Assembly: GCA_022495005.1 (NCBI GenBank)
Contig: JAGYXB010001015.1
Location: 48,259-112,258, forward strand
Direction: 5' to 3'
Source of the DNA: Rhyacophila brunnea
Lineage: Eukaryota > Arthropoda > Insecta > Trichoptera > Rhyacophilidae
DNA: 64,000 nucleotides
The translations under genes were made by a program, and so were the position numbers. Positions 11,510-24,103 of the stretch are shown here, piece by piece. The notes under the pieces were generated by a model. The model was not told where the DNA came from. It made no database searches and saw nothing but the letters and a program-made list of their open reading frames with translations. Within the stretch, counting starts at the first letter, position 1. The number at the start of each line of letters is the position of its first letter.

Positions 11510-12220
11510 ATGTCTAAATAAAACACTTACTAAATACGTAATAACACCTAATGTAAAAAAGCGAAAGATAGGTAAGGAAATACGTAGGTAACTAAGTAAA
11601 TTACAAATAAAATCGTATCATAATATAATTTAATATTAGTCTTAAATTCTGCTCACAAATATCAAGTCGTGTACCTATCACATATTTCATAATAATAATA
11701 GCGTTATTACTATCATCTGATATTAATGTTCTTATTGACTCTAATATAGGTACCTAATTGGAATATTACTGTCTGCAATTCTATATGAACAACGGATATT
11801 TTTTTGATCTCAATGCTAATGTTATCTCCTTCCTATACGACAGATGAAGGTGAAGTATGCTACGGCGAAATGTAATAGGCTACGTACAATTTACAAATAA
11901 CAATAACCATTTAATTCGTCTGCGGCAATCTATAGGTTTATAATATTTAGATTGGTGCACTTCATATTCAAAATTGAGACTTGTCTGTTATAAGCTAGGA
12001 TGACACTCTCGTCACCCCTTACAATATACAGCCACCCTCCACGATTTGAGAAACTCGTTTTAGTCTGTTTTGGCAGTAATTTTATTTCATTCAATGACAG
12101 TGATTGAGAATGAAAATTGGTCCTATGAACAAAATAAAAAAAATATTAATTGATGTAGAGGTTCGTTCCTGCAACCAGTGGCAGGTTTAGGTGCCTACGT
12201 GGTGATGTGCTTATTTAAAT
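11510..12220. other. AT-rich DNA, nothing recognised
   Basis: No ORF, RNA or internal repeat assigned. A cagtggcagg at 12177 resembles a hAT left end but no partner end was found. Confidence 0.4.
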
Positions 12221-12223
12221 ATG

Positions 12224-12240
12224 CAGTAGCGAAGACTCCA

Positions 12241-12271
<31 letters not shown>

Positions 12272-12883
12272 ATCACTTGTATATTCTATAAAATAATTTA
12301 TTTTGCCAACGAGAGATGCCGTACCTGTAGGAATGTATTACACAAATAATAACAAAACAATCTGCAAAGGTTTTAAAAAATATACGATAGCGCGCCATCT
12401 GTCTTGACGTAAATAAAGGTCGGATTATGTTTCAAATAATTCTCAATTTTTTTTCATATGGACTTTACGTCACGTAGCCCTGCCCAGTCTGTCGAATTGT
12501 ATGAACTAAGGTAAGCTCCGATCGCCGAGCCTAAAACTGAATAATTAGATAATTTAAAAATATAAATTCTATTGTGTTTAATCGAATATCAATAAATATA
12601 GACAGTTTTTAAAAATAACTAAAATCTTTTATCTAATGATTTTTGATGTGCATAAATGTTTTGAAAAATACGTACTTAATTTAAACTGATCGCTTAATTT
12701 TTATGTCGTCAGTGAGTTTTTGAAGATTCATTAAATTAGTGTGTCGTTGTCATTAGTGTGTACTTATCCATTAGTAGTAATATCATATTATCTTCTCATT
12801 TCTCGTAAGTATACCTGACAAGTGTATTCTTTTTATCAGATCTTTATAGCCTACCTCTTTCCAAAAGTCACTATTCGCCATTG
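12224..12883 (+). mobile_element. hAT-like MITE, family H2, copy 1
   Basis: Starts CAGTAGCGAAGACTCC and ends with ttcgccattg; it matches 54380-55088 along nearly all its length (for example ttgccaacgagagatgccgt and gtgtcgttgtcattagtgtg). The flanks aaatatg and aaatatag fit an 8-bp target duplication with one deletion. It shares its last ~60 bp with H1, so H1 and H2 are related. A (TA)n tract lies inside near the left end. Confidence 0.8.
12244..12271. repeat. (TA)14 microsatellite
   Basis: A pure TA run lies inside the H2 MITE at a position where the other H2 copy has ordinary sequence. Confidence 0.95.
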
Positions 12884-13731
12884 AAATATAGCAATAGTAT
12901 TTAGAGATTTAAACCAATGAGGGTCTATTATTGCATGAAGATATCTTCGTTAAACTCATTAACGACAACAAATCGGTCTTGAGATGCAGGTGGGTACAGC
13001 AAGGACTTGCATATCGTTAAAACTTTAGAAACTTAAGCCACGTACTAAACCAGTAAAACAACAGATATTTCAAAGGAAGATGGATGGATAATGTTGAGCG
13101 TAGTTCCAAGATACTAAGGATAGAAAACTGGATAAAAAAATTCCTGAAGACCGATTTTTGAAGACGGATTCTAGAGAAGGTCAAGACCCATACACGGCTG
13201 TAGTGCCAGAATAAGGACAAGCATAAGTTCATAGTTGACTTTTTTTTGTCAAAATGAATATTTCAATATTTGTTTGGCATATTTTGATGAAATGTGTGAA
13301 AAATAAAATGTTTATAATATTTTAATATTTTCTGAAGCTTAGTCTGCTAGAATCATTTTATTATTTCGTAATAAACAGATAAATACCTACAGATGACAGT
13401 GACGAAAAAATAAATTAGCTCTACTTGCATTGTAGTAAGGGTTAATTTCTAAACTACGTAAATTTTAATGTTAATTTAATTTAAAATAAAATTTCAAATC
13501 AATGTGGTAATTTAAAAATGAATTTTTATAATAATTAATACATCATATTGTATGTATAAAACTAAAAACATAAAACTCAATTTTATCTATAACCAACAAG
13601 ATTTACTGCAATGACGGTGGTTCTAACAGATTTTTGTCAGATGTCTATAATAATCTCTGGGAAAGTGCTCATTGTTCTGTGAGGTGTATGGAATGCTGTA
13701 AGTATAGGTATCTTGTACCTATACTGTATAC

Positions 13732-13988
13732 CAGTGAGGTACAATCAGCGTACTTCATCGAAGTACTTCATCAATATTGTATTGAATATGAAAAAAATAT
13801 GCAGTAGCAAACGAATATTAAGCTGAAATGTCACTGACAGAAATTAAATTAAAAATATTATAATTTATGTTTAGTCTAGTTATAGGTACTATTTCATTAT
13901 TTTTCAACACTTTTACCCACTGGGGCCCGTGAAAAATTATAAAATGGATGAATTGGCCCTCCTGTCAAATAATTGTAGTGCACCACTG
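13732..13988. mobile_element. Short hAT-like MITE (257 bp)
   Basis: Begins CAGTGAGGTAC and ends GTGCACCACTG (inverted repeat CAGTGGTGCAC). Flanks ctgtatac (13724-13731) and ctgtatag (13989-13996) agree at 7 of 8 bases. No ORF. No second copy seen in the window. Confidence 0.7.
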
Positions 13989-14331
13989 CTGTATAGGTAC
14001 ATACATTAAAATATTATTTCCTTTGATTTCAGATTATCACACACGAAAGCGAAGCCATACTCTCTCAAGACTTGATCTTCTCATTACTAGCATCAACTCA
14101 ACACTTTCCATCTCGTAGTCCAGCATCACGAAGACTTCATATCATTAACATAGAGATTTTCTTCATTAAAATGTAAGACTTAAACAGTGCCGCTTCGCTT
14201 AAAAAGGCTTACAAAAAATGCTTAATAAACAATATTACATTGGATTGTTTTCTGCTTTTGCTTACTGCTTTTTATTATTTTAGAATATTAATTATAGTTT
14301 AAATTTAATCTTGTAACAGTGTACATATACC

Positions 14332-14735
14332 CTTGGCCCCCACATCTTGAAGCGGGCCCCCAGGCCAGGATCTTTAGCGGGGGCCCCTATCAATCGCCAG
14401 GGTTAATGGCAGTGGGACTTTTTACAGAATCGTTTTCTAAATGTTGTTTCAGTGGTAAAAATAAGGGTATTCGGTGTATTTTTAGCGATTTTTTGTATTG
14501 AATAAATCCACTTGAATTATGGACCTGTCGAATGTTGACACATAGTCATCAAAAGTTGCATCGTACAACTAAACATTTTAAAATGTCAAGACTCTACAAA
14601 TAAAATAGCGCCGCAGTCTAGTTTTTTCCCCATTAGGGAATTTTTTTATGTGTATTTATCTCACTTATCGGGTCAACCTGCCACGCCGGGCCCCCAGGCT
14701 AGAGCCCTGTCAGCCCCCCGTTTGTGGGGGCCAGG
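14332..14735. mobile_element. GC-rich-ended hAT-like MITE (404 bp) with perfect target duplication
   Basis: The flanks are identical: catatacc at 14324-14331 and 14736-14743. The ends CTTGGCCCCCACA and TGTGGGGGCCAGG are inverted repeats, and further GGGCCCCCAGGC blocks lie just inside both ends. A partial copy is at 42855-42920. The 60-aa ORF starting at 14319 overlaps the left end and is a shadow. Confidence 0.85.
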
Positions 14736-14743
14736 CATATACC

Positions 14744-16640
14744 TATCGTAAGTTAGAAAAAATATATTTCTCGTGACTGTAAGTAATATAGAGTTATATT
14801 TTTTTGACTACTGTTAATTCCTATAAGAACTTTACTGGTAAATAGATTTTTAAACAAAGTAGGTATTTAAATTATCTAATTGAAAATTGTTGAAAATGTA
14901 AACATACATTTTTTCTGTAGCAAGCGTTAAATGTCATCAGCTGAAGAATATATGTAAAGGCCAAGACTGAATCTAGCAAGACCATTCCAATTTGATGCAT
15001 TGATTCTAATAATTGGATACATTTTAAATCATGCCTTGTAAGACATGAATTCACGCAGCGCCGTTTGTGTCCGCGTGTCCTAGCCATTAATGAGTTTCTA
15101 CTAAAAATACTATAAATACTATACACAAGCACTTCAAAACAATCTTAATTATTTGAGAATTATTGTTAGCAAGTCATAGTGCCACCTGTATAATATAAGT
15201 CAACTACATCCGCGAGAGTACAATTCACTTAAGTTGGTTTTGTAAAAACTCGACATCAAGAGATTACGCACGATGTTTTATTCCCAAGAGTATAATTTGG
15301 GCACCCGAAAATTAGGGTTGAATAAAATTATGATATTTTTATTTTTATGAGAAATGGATGTTAGCAAACCTATTACCATATAGCCATACTCTGGACCTGG
15401 GCCCAAACACACGTTGAAAAAACAACCTGTGGATTTTCCAAACATGCAATTCAAACCCGAAATTTATGAATTTATAAGCCAAGTCGTTACGGTTCGGCCA
15501 TCGTGGGCATTGGAAACAATTTGCTACAAGGCAATTGTCACGAATCAGGAGAATTGATTAATTTATTGTCTATTTTGTAAGTATTGAAATGACATCGCAG
15601 GAAACTAGCAGCAACTGTAAATAATATTATGAAATTATTGGGTAATTAATCGTAAATAATTTTCATGATCAACAATAATTATTAACGCTAGGGATTGGTG
15701 AAATAAGAAAGGCTCAGTTCTGTAGGTACATTAAAAAAAATAATAAATTTTCAAAACACACCCTTTAATGTAAATGGAAAAATTAGAAACCCAAAAGTTT
15801 CCGTGGAAATAGATATTTATTTAATCAATCGTTGTAATTATGATTTCAGATTAAGTTAAATCAAAATTAAAATATATAATTACATTTTAAATGTAAAATA
15901 ATGATAAAAATATCGTAAATCTGTCATCGTCATAGTTGAAGACATTTTCATTGACCATTGCATCAGTGCCAACTAAAATATTATATAAATAAAGTTTTGT
16001 CATTTACTTATATTTAATTTCCAAATTTATCAGAAATATATTTAATAAAGTGAAGTACCATGTACCTATTTAATTAAATTTATTCTAATTTTCGAGTTAA
16101 GCTAAATATGACAAACTGGCGCTCGTTACTAAAACATTGCTTTACTTAAGTATACTGTAAGAATGGTTAAAAACCCAAAGTGTATGTTCTTGAAATTCTT
16201 TTCATATTTTCTTATATACCTACTTACGTTTATCTCCGTACAACAGGCAGTCTTAGAGATATGGCAAATCTTGTCAATCATCATGGTAAACAATAGAAAT
16301 AGTATATCAATAATAACAATAAATAATCTAACATTCATAAATTTTGTGTTTGTTGAATAAAAAAATTAATTAATTGAATCTTAATTTTGATGCGTTGATA
16401 AATTTTCTTTTGAAGTCTATATTATATTACGTTTACGTTTTGTATTTTTAACTATGTTATAAGAATTTATTTTTAACTAAGTATCTGATAGGTCTTTTCA
16501 AATAAAATAAGATGATTTGGAGAAAAAAAATAATGAAAACAAAGGAAAATTTATCAGAAAGTTTATTAAATATTAATAAATAATCATAAATTTTTATTGC
16601 TAAAGGTTAAAACCGCCTTCAACGACATCTAACGGCCAAG
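14744..16640. other. AT-rich DNA, nothing recognised
   Basis: Several short ORFs on both strands (14872-15132, 16129-16360) have no recognisable motif and no coding-type composition. No repeats matched inside the window. Confidence 0.5.
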
Positions 16641-16645
16641 TGCTG

Positions 16646-16713
16646 AACGTTTTTTCTTGTTTTTTTACAAACACCGGAATGGAAAGTGCTTTTTTAAAAC
16701 AGGAAAAAACGTT
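16646..16713. repeat. Imperfect hairpin with 18-19 bp arms
   Basis: Arm AACGTTTTTTCTTGTTTT at 16646 pairs with AAAACAGGAAAAAACGTT at 16696-16713 with one mismatch. The loop is about 32 nt. Opposed ORFs over this region arise from the same A/T tracts. The surrounding 16600-16860 is somewhat GC-richer than its flanks but no function can be assigned. Confidence 0.7.
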
Positions 16714-17668
16714 GGAACGCATTCTAAACACACACTCATGCAAAAAAAGCGCGCCAACCCTACATATACACGACTCTCTTATGCATCTACTAAGAACTAC
16801 GTACAACGTAAAAACGGATTGCGAATGTGTGCGCTAATACTTTCACGTCATCCAGTGACGTAGACAGCACTAGATTTCCACAATTCAACGTGAAAATATT
16901 ATTAATCCAAATTTATATTAATTTTAGTAAAGAGTGTATAGTCTACTTTTTGAAATCTAAACTAATTACAATTCCATTCATATCCCAAAATAAAAAGAGC
17001 TATAATATAATATGTTTTTTTAATATTTAACGGTAATAAAAAGGATTTCAAGTTATACACATTTATATTTTTTATAAAAATCGATGTTTTTTAAAATAGA
17101 TAAAAAAATATTAAAACTATGAATTAGTCAAAAATCGCTTAGGTAATGCTTAGAAAACTAAATAAACTAAATTTTAATGATAAATATGACTATAAAATAT
17201 ATGTAATAATAAGGTGCGGACCGATAGAACAAATTCACATTTTATTACATTTTTTACAATTGTAAGTTTGTCTTTGACTTAAAATAAAAATGTTTTCAAA
17301 TACATATTTATTCATTAATACAGTTGAAATTGTAAATTATCAAAAAAATTTCTCAAATTGCAAGCTTCGTATTTTTCCGCTAGGTGCCTCTTTAAAAAAG
17401 GCTCAGTGAAGACTTCGCCTTAATCTGCTATCCGGCAAGCTGGAGCAAAGCACAGTAACATCAATTATTGAGGCTCAACCAGCTAAGAATCTCTACAACC
17501 GTTTCTTGAACATGTGACTGTTATTTTATTTCCGTAAATATCTCTATGGCGTAGCTTTTTTCCATGCGAGTCAATGAATATTTATTTAAATCTTAAAAAA
17601 TTTACAATCGGATTATGTTCAAATACAATTTTCTATTACAATAAGAAAACACATTTTAAATTTTAAAC

Positions 17669-18165
17669 CAGTGGTTCTCACGTAAAATTTAGCTGTGGTC
17701 GCACAATTGACATTGACAGCTCTATAGAAACGTCTGGTGGCCGCACCAAATTTCACTTTTATTTTGAGTGAAAAAATTAAAGCTAAATTTTATTTAAGTA
17801 CTAAAAAAATAGATCAATTTATTTATAGACAATTCCATCTAATAAAAGACATTTGAACATTTAAGTACATATCTATTTATTTAAAAATAATGCAAATAGA
17901 AATTCCTCAATACGTACTACTTTTTTCCAATGCGAGCCGCATGGATGTTTCTAAGTTTACATATTCTGTCAACTGGCTTCGATATTTTGTTTTTTTGTGA
18001 AGTGCATTACACTGAATGATCTTTCAGTTAATAGTAGTAGGAAAAATCGACAATATTAATAAAGCAATTTTTGCCAATTCTTTGAGTTGACTTGATACTT
18101 AGTCAACGTATAACTTCGACCAAAATTTTTCATCCGCGGTATTATTAAAATGGTTTTTAAGTACT
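17669..18165 (-). pseudogene. hAT transposase C-terminus remnant with terminal repeat
   Basis: On the minus strand, 18150-17930 translates in pieces to SQLKELAKIALLILSIFPTT, then SFSVMHFTKKQN and an R-L-A-L-E end after frameshifts. This is the order of the hAT dimerisation domain (L-x-x-x-A-x-x-x-L-S-I-P, E-R-x-F-S, K-T-x-x-R-x-x-L). Downstream in the same orientation the element ends at 17669 with CAGTGGTTCTCA, a well known hAT terminal sequence. The N-terminal BED and catalytic regions were not found. The gene is dead: several stops and frameshifts. Confidence 0.65.
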
Positions 18166-18573
18166 TGGCCATGACTCATTTCTAATAACACGTATTTAAT
18201 GTTAGCCCAGTTAATTAGATTAAATACTGAAAATGATGTAATTGATGTTAATTTTGTCATATAAATTATGTATTTATGGCAGAACTTATTACTAGATTAA
18301 TTTAAAATTTGTTAAGTATGCTTATGGTGATAGATTATAGGTATCTACGTCAACGTAGACACCACTGCTACGCCACTGTTTGCTAATACACGCACAGTCG
18401 TAAGTATTGGTCCCACATTCATAGGTGGGGAAACTCAAGAGAGTCGTTAATATGCGTCCTTTTTGCTCGCGCGCTTCCGTCCCTTTCACACGACAGCGTC
18501 TACGCGGCCAGCAAGTAACGATCGCTATTTCCGTCTCTCGTGCAAGTCCGACCGACACAATCCCCTACGTTCC

Positions 18574-18580
18574 TATAAAA
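18574..18580 (+). promoter_or_regulatory. Candidate core promoter (TATAAAA)
   Basis: TATAAAA lies inside the CpG-rich island, about 160 bp upstream of the first good ATG. A start site near 18604 would fit usual spacing. No clear Inr or DPE was fixed. Upstream DNA has CpG-rich motifs but no site I can name. Confidence 0.4.
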
Positions 18581-18740
18581 CGCTCTGCGCAAAAATACAC
18601 ACCCAACGCGCCGTCTCTCTCTAACCAAACTTACGTGAGGATCTCCCCCGCGGGAAACAAACTCAACACCGCAATCGAACCAAAATAAACCTTAAAACAA
18701 CGTACATAAAAGTAAAATTCGCGTGGCGGTAAAATAAAAC

Positions 18741-18794
18741 ATGCGTCATTTTTTCTCGGACGTTTTCCTAGACAGACGTATGAAGCGGCCAGAG
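18741..18794 (+). CDS. Candidate first coding exon of an unidentified host gene
   Basis: An ATG in a favourable context (aaaacATG) opens an 18-codon stretch MRHFFSDVFLDRRMKRPE that runs exactly to a consensus 5' splice site, AGAG|GTAAGC, with the intron starting at 18795. The exon would end in phase 0. TATAAAA lies upstream and the whole unit is inside the CpG-rich island. I do not recognise the peptide and found no matching acceptor or second exon in the window, so the gene would have a long first intron or continue beyond 64 kb. Alternatively the ORF simply reads on to 19058 (105 aa) or nothing here is coding. Confidence 0.3.
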
Positions 18795-19199
18795 GTAAGC
18801 GGCGCGAACGCTAACGATTCTGCGCTCGAAAGATGCGCAGATTGCGTTTTTGGTGTGTTTTTTTTCGGCGAAATTTCGAACTTGTGCCACCCCCACCACC
18901 CCCACCACCCCCGGCTTTTTTCGTGCGAACCGCTCCGTCCCTCTCGCGCCGCTTGCAAAATCTATGCGTTCGTTTCTTTCGGGTGTCGGGTGCTCTATGT
19001 TTTTACGAGCGGAACTTTACGAGTGGGTGGGAGGGGGAGGAGCGGAGGGGTGTCATGAGCTTTGCATAATGCCGGGTCAGGTTTGTGTCGGGCTTTTAGG
19101 GGTGGCTTTTTATACACGGCAACTACTGCGATAGTATTAGTGCGAACGGAGATGTGTTGGTGGTAGACGATTTTATAAGCATCTTTCAACATTCGTTGC

Positions 19200-19680
19200 T
19201 AATATTATCAAGTACCTTATTATTTTAAATAATATTATCTTGAGTTCGTGATTCAATATCACAATGTTGTATGTACTATGTCCCTTCTATAAAAACGATT
19301 TAAGTATAGGTACTTATGACTTTTTAATATTGCTTTATATTTCTATGATTATTGTGATGTCAAATAAAATAGGTAGGTACCTAAGATGCTTCAATCAATA
19401 TACCTACAATTCATTCACTCGAATAGTAGTATGTTGTAGATGACTATATTATATACATAGGTACATAGCCACATAAAAACTTAATTTTCAAGAAACAGAG
19501 CCCGGTTCAAAAGCAAGTAAGGAAGAAAATAGATAACTGTTGTACCTACCTACCTACATAAGATATAGGTACTTAATGAAAAAAATTATTATCTTTTGTA
19601 AATAATAATTTTATTATAATATCTTATGCAGCCCATCTACCTACATAACATTGAAATCAGATCAAAAGAAAATTCTGTAC
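19200..19680. other. AT-rich DNA, nothing recognised
   Basis: Rich in taggtacctac-type motifs; no feature assigned. Confidence 0.4.
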
Positions 19681-19681
19681 C

Positions 19682-19916
19682 CAGGGCTCCAAATGGACTG
19701 GAGCACACCGGAGCTCCGTTCCGGTTCTTAAAATCCCCAAAATTTTCGCTCCGTCTTCGTTTTTGAGCTAGATAGGCCATATAACAAAAAATCGAATTCA
19801 CTATAAAAACTATAAAACATACCACATATATACTTATCTACTTAATTTATATAGGTAATTAGGTACATACTTATATCGAGCGCCCCATTTCATAAAAAAA
19901 TCAATTTCGAGCACTG
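19682..19916. mobile_element. Short hAT-like MITE (235 bp)
   Basis: Starts CAGGGCTCCAAATGG and ends with the reverse complement of CAGTGCTCGAAATTG (about 12 of 15 bases alike). Flanks tctgtacc (19674-19681) and tctgtgcc (19917-19924) agree at 7 of 8 bases. The minus-strand 62-aa ORF over it is a shadow. Confidence 0.75.
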
Positions 19917-20602
19917 TCTGTGCCTACATACTCTACTAAAGTAAATACTTACTAATATTATTATTTGCTCTCGGTTTTTAATACTTACAGTTTCGTACCT
20001 CTAATTACTACCTTATGATATATTTTATACTTTTGTATCCCAGAGCCAGTATCCAAAAACAACACTTAAGAAACTAATATTTTTCATACCATTAATGTGA
20101 AAGTAAGTAACGGCTTTATGGTTTTAAAATATCGGTTTTCAATAATTATTAATATACTTCAAAAACGTAGATTGACTTGAACCACGCTGGCTCTGAGGTA
20201 CCTACCTATCTAGATATATTGATGGTACCAATGTACTTGGAATAGGTATACCTACGTTTTTCAGATTTTCTAATATAATTATAATTTATTCACACATATG
20301 GCGGCAGGGTGTCATCGACATCATAGAAATATTCAAACAAAAACATGGCTACAGTTACACAAAATCACATTGTCAAGGAAACAATAGATACCTACTATAG
20401 AGACACCGGTAAACCAGTGATAGAACTATCAAAAAAAATGAGTTTTCAGTCGTTTTATTCTGCGTAATTTTTATTGAGTATCTACTTACGTTTAAAGAAA
20501 CATATTTTAATACCTAAGTATTATATATTTTTTCACCGATTTTTATTTTTAACAATAACCTATTAGGTATACTACAACGCTCCTATATTATAAAGCAAAC
20601 AT

Positions 20603-20644
20603 CACTAAGAATGCCTACATAATAATATTTAGGCATTCTTAGTG
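20603..20644. repeat. Perfect 15-bp hairpin
   Basis: CACTAAGAATGCCTA (20603-20617) and TAGGCATTCTTAGTG (20630-20644) are exact reverse complements around a 12-nt AT loop, with partial pairing outside. Could be a tiny palindromic repeat or a short stem-loop RNA element; no copies seen elsewhere in the window. Confidence 0.85.
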
Positions 20645-20689
20645 TATGTACCTAATTCATTTATGTTAACTTTTAAAAATCTAATTATA

Positions 20690-21060
20690 ATAGAATGCAC
20701 ATGCAATGTTGGGTAAGTTTCACGTTGCAAAAACGTACACAGACGCACCGACAAGGTTGTATGGGTGGTTTTTTTTTTTGTTCGGCTTTTCACCGACGCT
20801 TACCACATTCATACTATTGCGATTTTTTTCATTTTATTCGCTATCCCACTGCAAGGCTATGCAACAAAAAAGTGGGTAATGTCATTGATCTTGCATCCGC
20901 TATATTGGATTTTTTTTATTTCATTTTTTTTAATATGATTGATCAGAAAAAAACGGCGCGTTACGTCACAACAAACAAATGTGCCAAAAGAGGCGCGCAC
21001 GTGGCGATTCTCCGAGACCACTTTTAACAACAGATGTCGCTTTTTAACAAAACTTTGTTC
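20690..21060. other. Slightly GC-richer patch with chance ORF
   Basis: A 110-aa plus-strand ORF here has no recognisable motif, contains poly-T runs read as Phe, and lacks start or splice context. Treated as non-coding. Confidence 0.45.
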
Positions 21061-22814
21061 TAATTAGGTGGTTTCCGCCAGTTTTCCCGCGCATTTTTTT
21101 CTTATTTGAAACTTTTAACTGTGTTTTCATGATTTTTCATTATGCATATTATTTTTACGTAATGTTGATCATTTTACCTCAATATGTTTAGCTATATTTT
21201 ATTTAACAGTATTTAAATGACAGTCGATTGATTTTCCCATATTTACCGTACCTATATCCAGATACCTTATTCTAAATTCGATTTGTCATATAAATTTTGA
21301 TAATTAAAGAAGCATTGAAATATATAAATGCAACAAGCTTATAACTGTTTTACATTATAGGTGAAACTTTATATTAATTTGAATACTTAATTGTTTCAGG
21401 ATAGTAATTTTACTTATCGATTTAATTAGCAAATATATTTCTAAGCTTTTAACTGTCTGATTGTTTAATCAGCATAAATATACCATAATATGGAGTAAGT
21501 TTATTATTCAAATTGATTAATAAAGTACACTATATATATATACTTACTATACACTACATTTTTTAATATGTAGATATTTACCTACTAGTCTGCGAGATAT
21601 AAATAAATTATATTGTATTTGTTTAATACAATGTTCTATACAGACGTAATATTAATTGGGAAAAAAATATTTCCACGGCTTACTTACCTACTTAATAATT
21701 GTTAGCTTCCTAATAATATTATACAAGCGATACATCTAGTAATGATGTAATATAAAAAAATGAAATTTAATTATACATACATAAATATAAGTACATATAA
21801 TAATTTTATATGTAGGTATATTAAACAAAATATTATTATTGGTAGTTATACGAAAAGAAAAGCGGAACATTTTCCACGAGCGTAGAAACCTGAATACCCA
21901 AACATAAGATGTTTTTTTCTTAATTAAGCCAAAAAATAAATAAAAATATAGTTTTAGTAATTAAACTTAAATAATATATGTGAGTAGGTAATAAATAATG
22001 TTATAGATGAGAAACATGCTCAATATATGATGACTAGACGGAGAACGGTATTTATTAACAAAAATCAATTAAGTACTTATAGTATAATACAATTATTACC
22101 TATTCTATAAATAGCGAATATAAAATTTCGTTAATTAAAATCAATGAATGAGCGAGGCCCGACTACTAATAACTATTGTTCGCTGCCTGACCACATGACT
22201 TCTTGGAATTTTCGACCAGTTAACATTCAGATATAAACAAAGATACATATACAAAAACTTTACAGCTAAATTTGACATTATTCATTAAATAAAGTGGGTT
22301 TAGTAGATTCAGTAGTTAGATAAATAGGTAGGTACCTGTATAAAGAACATTATTCATAACTAAACTAGGTAACTGTTAATAGCTCCATCACGTGCTATCT
22401 CATTCATATTATTATGGAAACGTTAGCGGGGTAAACAAACACACGGTATATCTTTTACTTTGCATTAATTTTACTTTTAAGGTAACTAAATACTCGCACA
22501 CCCTATTACAGGAAGGGACTGTTCTTATGTCTGGGTCCAAGGATATACTTTAAAAAATTACTTAACTATAGATATATTATAATAATATAATTATTATGTT
22601 ATTTGTGCCCAAATGGTATGATTGGATGTCAGCATTTTCAAGTTGGAATTTATTGCAAAATGAACAATGTAAATAATAATTGTTTCTCCCCCAATGATCT
22701 TTAATTAGGTATATTTTTAATTATTAATACGATAGATGTTGAACAACCTTTTCTTCTATTAGATGAAGCATTTTATCGAATCTGTATCAAAATCACTGAA
22801 ACAAGTTTAGTACT
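21060..22814. other. AT-rich DNA, nothing recognised
   Basis: No ORF, RNA or repeat signal assigned. Confidence 0.5.
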
Positions 22815-23265
22815 AATAATTACAAGATAAAAAGAACTTTTTATATACAACATTTTTAAATTTTCTGTTGAATTATTATGCTCAATATGCTCAAATTTGT
22901 ACTTAAAAAAAACAAATATAGAAATACTGAATACTGAAATGTCATTTTGATTTCCATAGTAACGCATGTATATATTAATAATTTAGTTGCTAGGACCACC
23001 CACTTAGCAACCAATAATGGTGGATTGGATTATGGATTTCTTCCGAAATAACTTTTCATACAAAACAGAATTAACTGAAAATGAATTCAATTCTACTTAA
23101 AGATGGCTAAAAGTATTAAAAAATGCATTGGCATCGTGTTCTGATATATTCTAAAAGTTTCAAATGTCTAGCTAGTCGGGAAGTTAGTTAAAAATCGATT
23201 GCAAGATTTGTACCGGATAAACGACCACCGGACAAATAAGAATACGAGCTAATAAAAACATTGTA
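22815..23265 (-). mobile_element. Repeat family A, copy A2
   Basis: Starts with the conserved outer tail (aataattacaagataaaaag), then acaacatttttaaattttc, and ends with aatacgagctaataaaaac-attgtaa. The order is the reverse of A1. The 64-aa minus ORF is from this element and is not a gene. Confidence 0.8.
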
Positions 23266-23269
23266 AACT

Positions 23270-24100
23270 TAGTAGACCAGAGATACATACTTCTTAAGTT
23301 CTTATGCTTCACTTTCATGTGTTTAAGTTTCATATTTTTTATATACCTAAGAAGGTTCTATTGAATATATTTGATAATTAAATACCTTTTAGAAAATATC
23401 TGAGATGTTAAGTCTAATTTTTATTAATAACGTTTTCTAGTCAGAATTCATTCGTCAATATTAACTAGATTGTATAATGAACTTTATTAAATATTATTAA
23501 TTGATTATTTTATTATGCTTTGTTGCTTGTAAGTTTGATGCAATGCTTATTTTTGTAGTTCTTTATCTTTTCTTTTTATGTTAATATTAAAATAAAATTT
23601 ATATTATATTTCTTTGTCTTTTACTATAAGGTGTATTTTTGTACTTTTTTATGGTTTTTGGTGTTTTATTTAAAAATACATAGGTACTAATTTTGAGAAA
23701 GTATCTTTCAGAGAATTATGTGTTTGCAAGAATCAATTAAGTAGTTGAAATAACTATTGCATAATATGTATAATGTATATTATATTATTCTCATTCAGCA
23801 ATCAATAACTAAGTTATATCTACAATACGAAGTAGTGGTTTAACTTTAACACAAAATTAACAGTAATAAACATTCTGGCCACATTAGTAACACAAAAATT
23901 TAATAGATCTTTATTTCTATTACTATCTATTATAATATTGGTTCTATTTTTTCCAATTTAGCTACCTATGTATTGTCGACGTAAATATGTAACTATTTAG
24001 TTTTATTTAACTAAACATGAACCTATCTCCCGTATGCAGATCTACATTAGAAGAATAAAATGCAAGTATCTCTACGAGTATATAAGTAAGTATGTATAGA
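23270..24100. other. AT-rich DNA, nothing recognised
   Basis: No ORF, RNA or repeat signal assigned. Confidence 0.5.
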
Positions 24101-24103
24101 CAA

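Larger units (their letters stand above)
18420..19180. other. CpG-rich island
   Basis: This stretch is clearly richer in G+C and CpG than the surrounding DNA, with long overlapping ORFs on both strands simply because TA-containing stops are rare. It includes a CCCCCACCACC-type repeat near 18890-18912. Such islands mark unmethylated promoters in some insects, and the island contains a TATA box, ATG and splice donor in the right order (next two entries). Confidence 0.7.

Noticed and set aside
12176..12200. cagtggcagg as another hAT left end
   Set aside because: No right end or duplication could be paired with it; the same applies to cagtggcggg at 3845 and cagtggcgtcc at 10152.
18322..19192. 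Six overlapping ORFs on both strands in the CpG island as separate genes
   Set aside because: They reflect rarity of TA-containing stop codons in CpG-rich DNA. Only the short ATG-to-donor segment has supporting signals.
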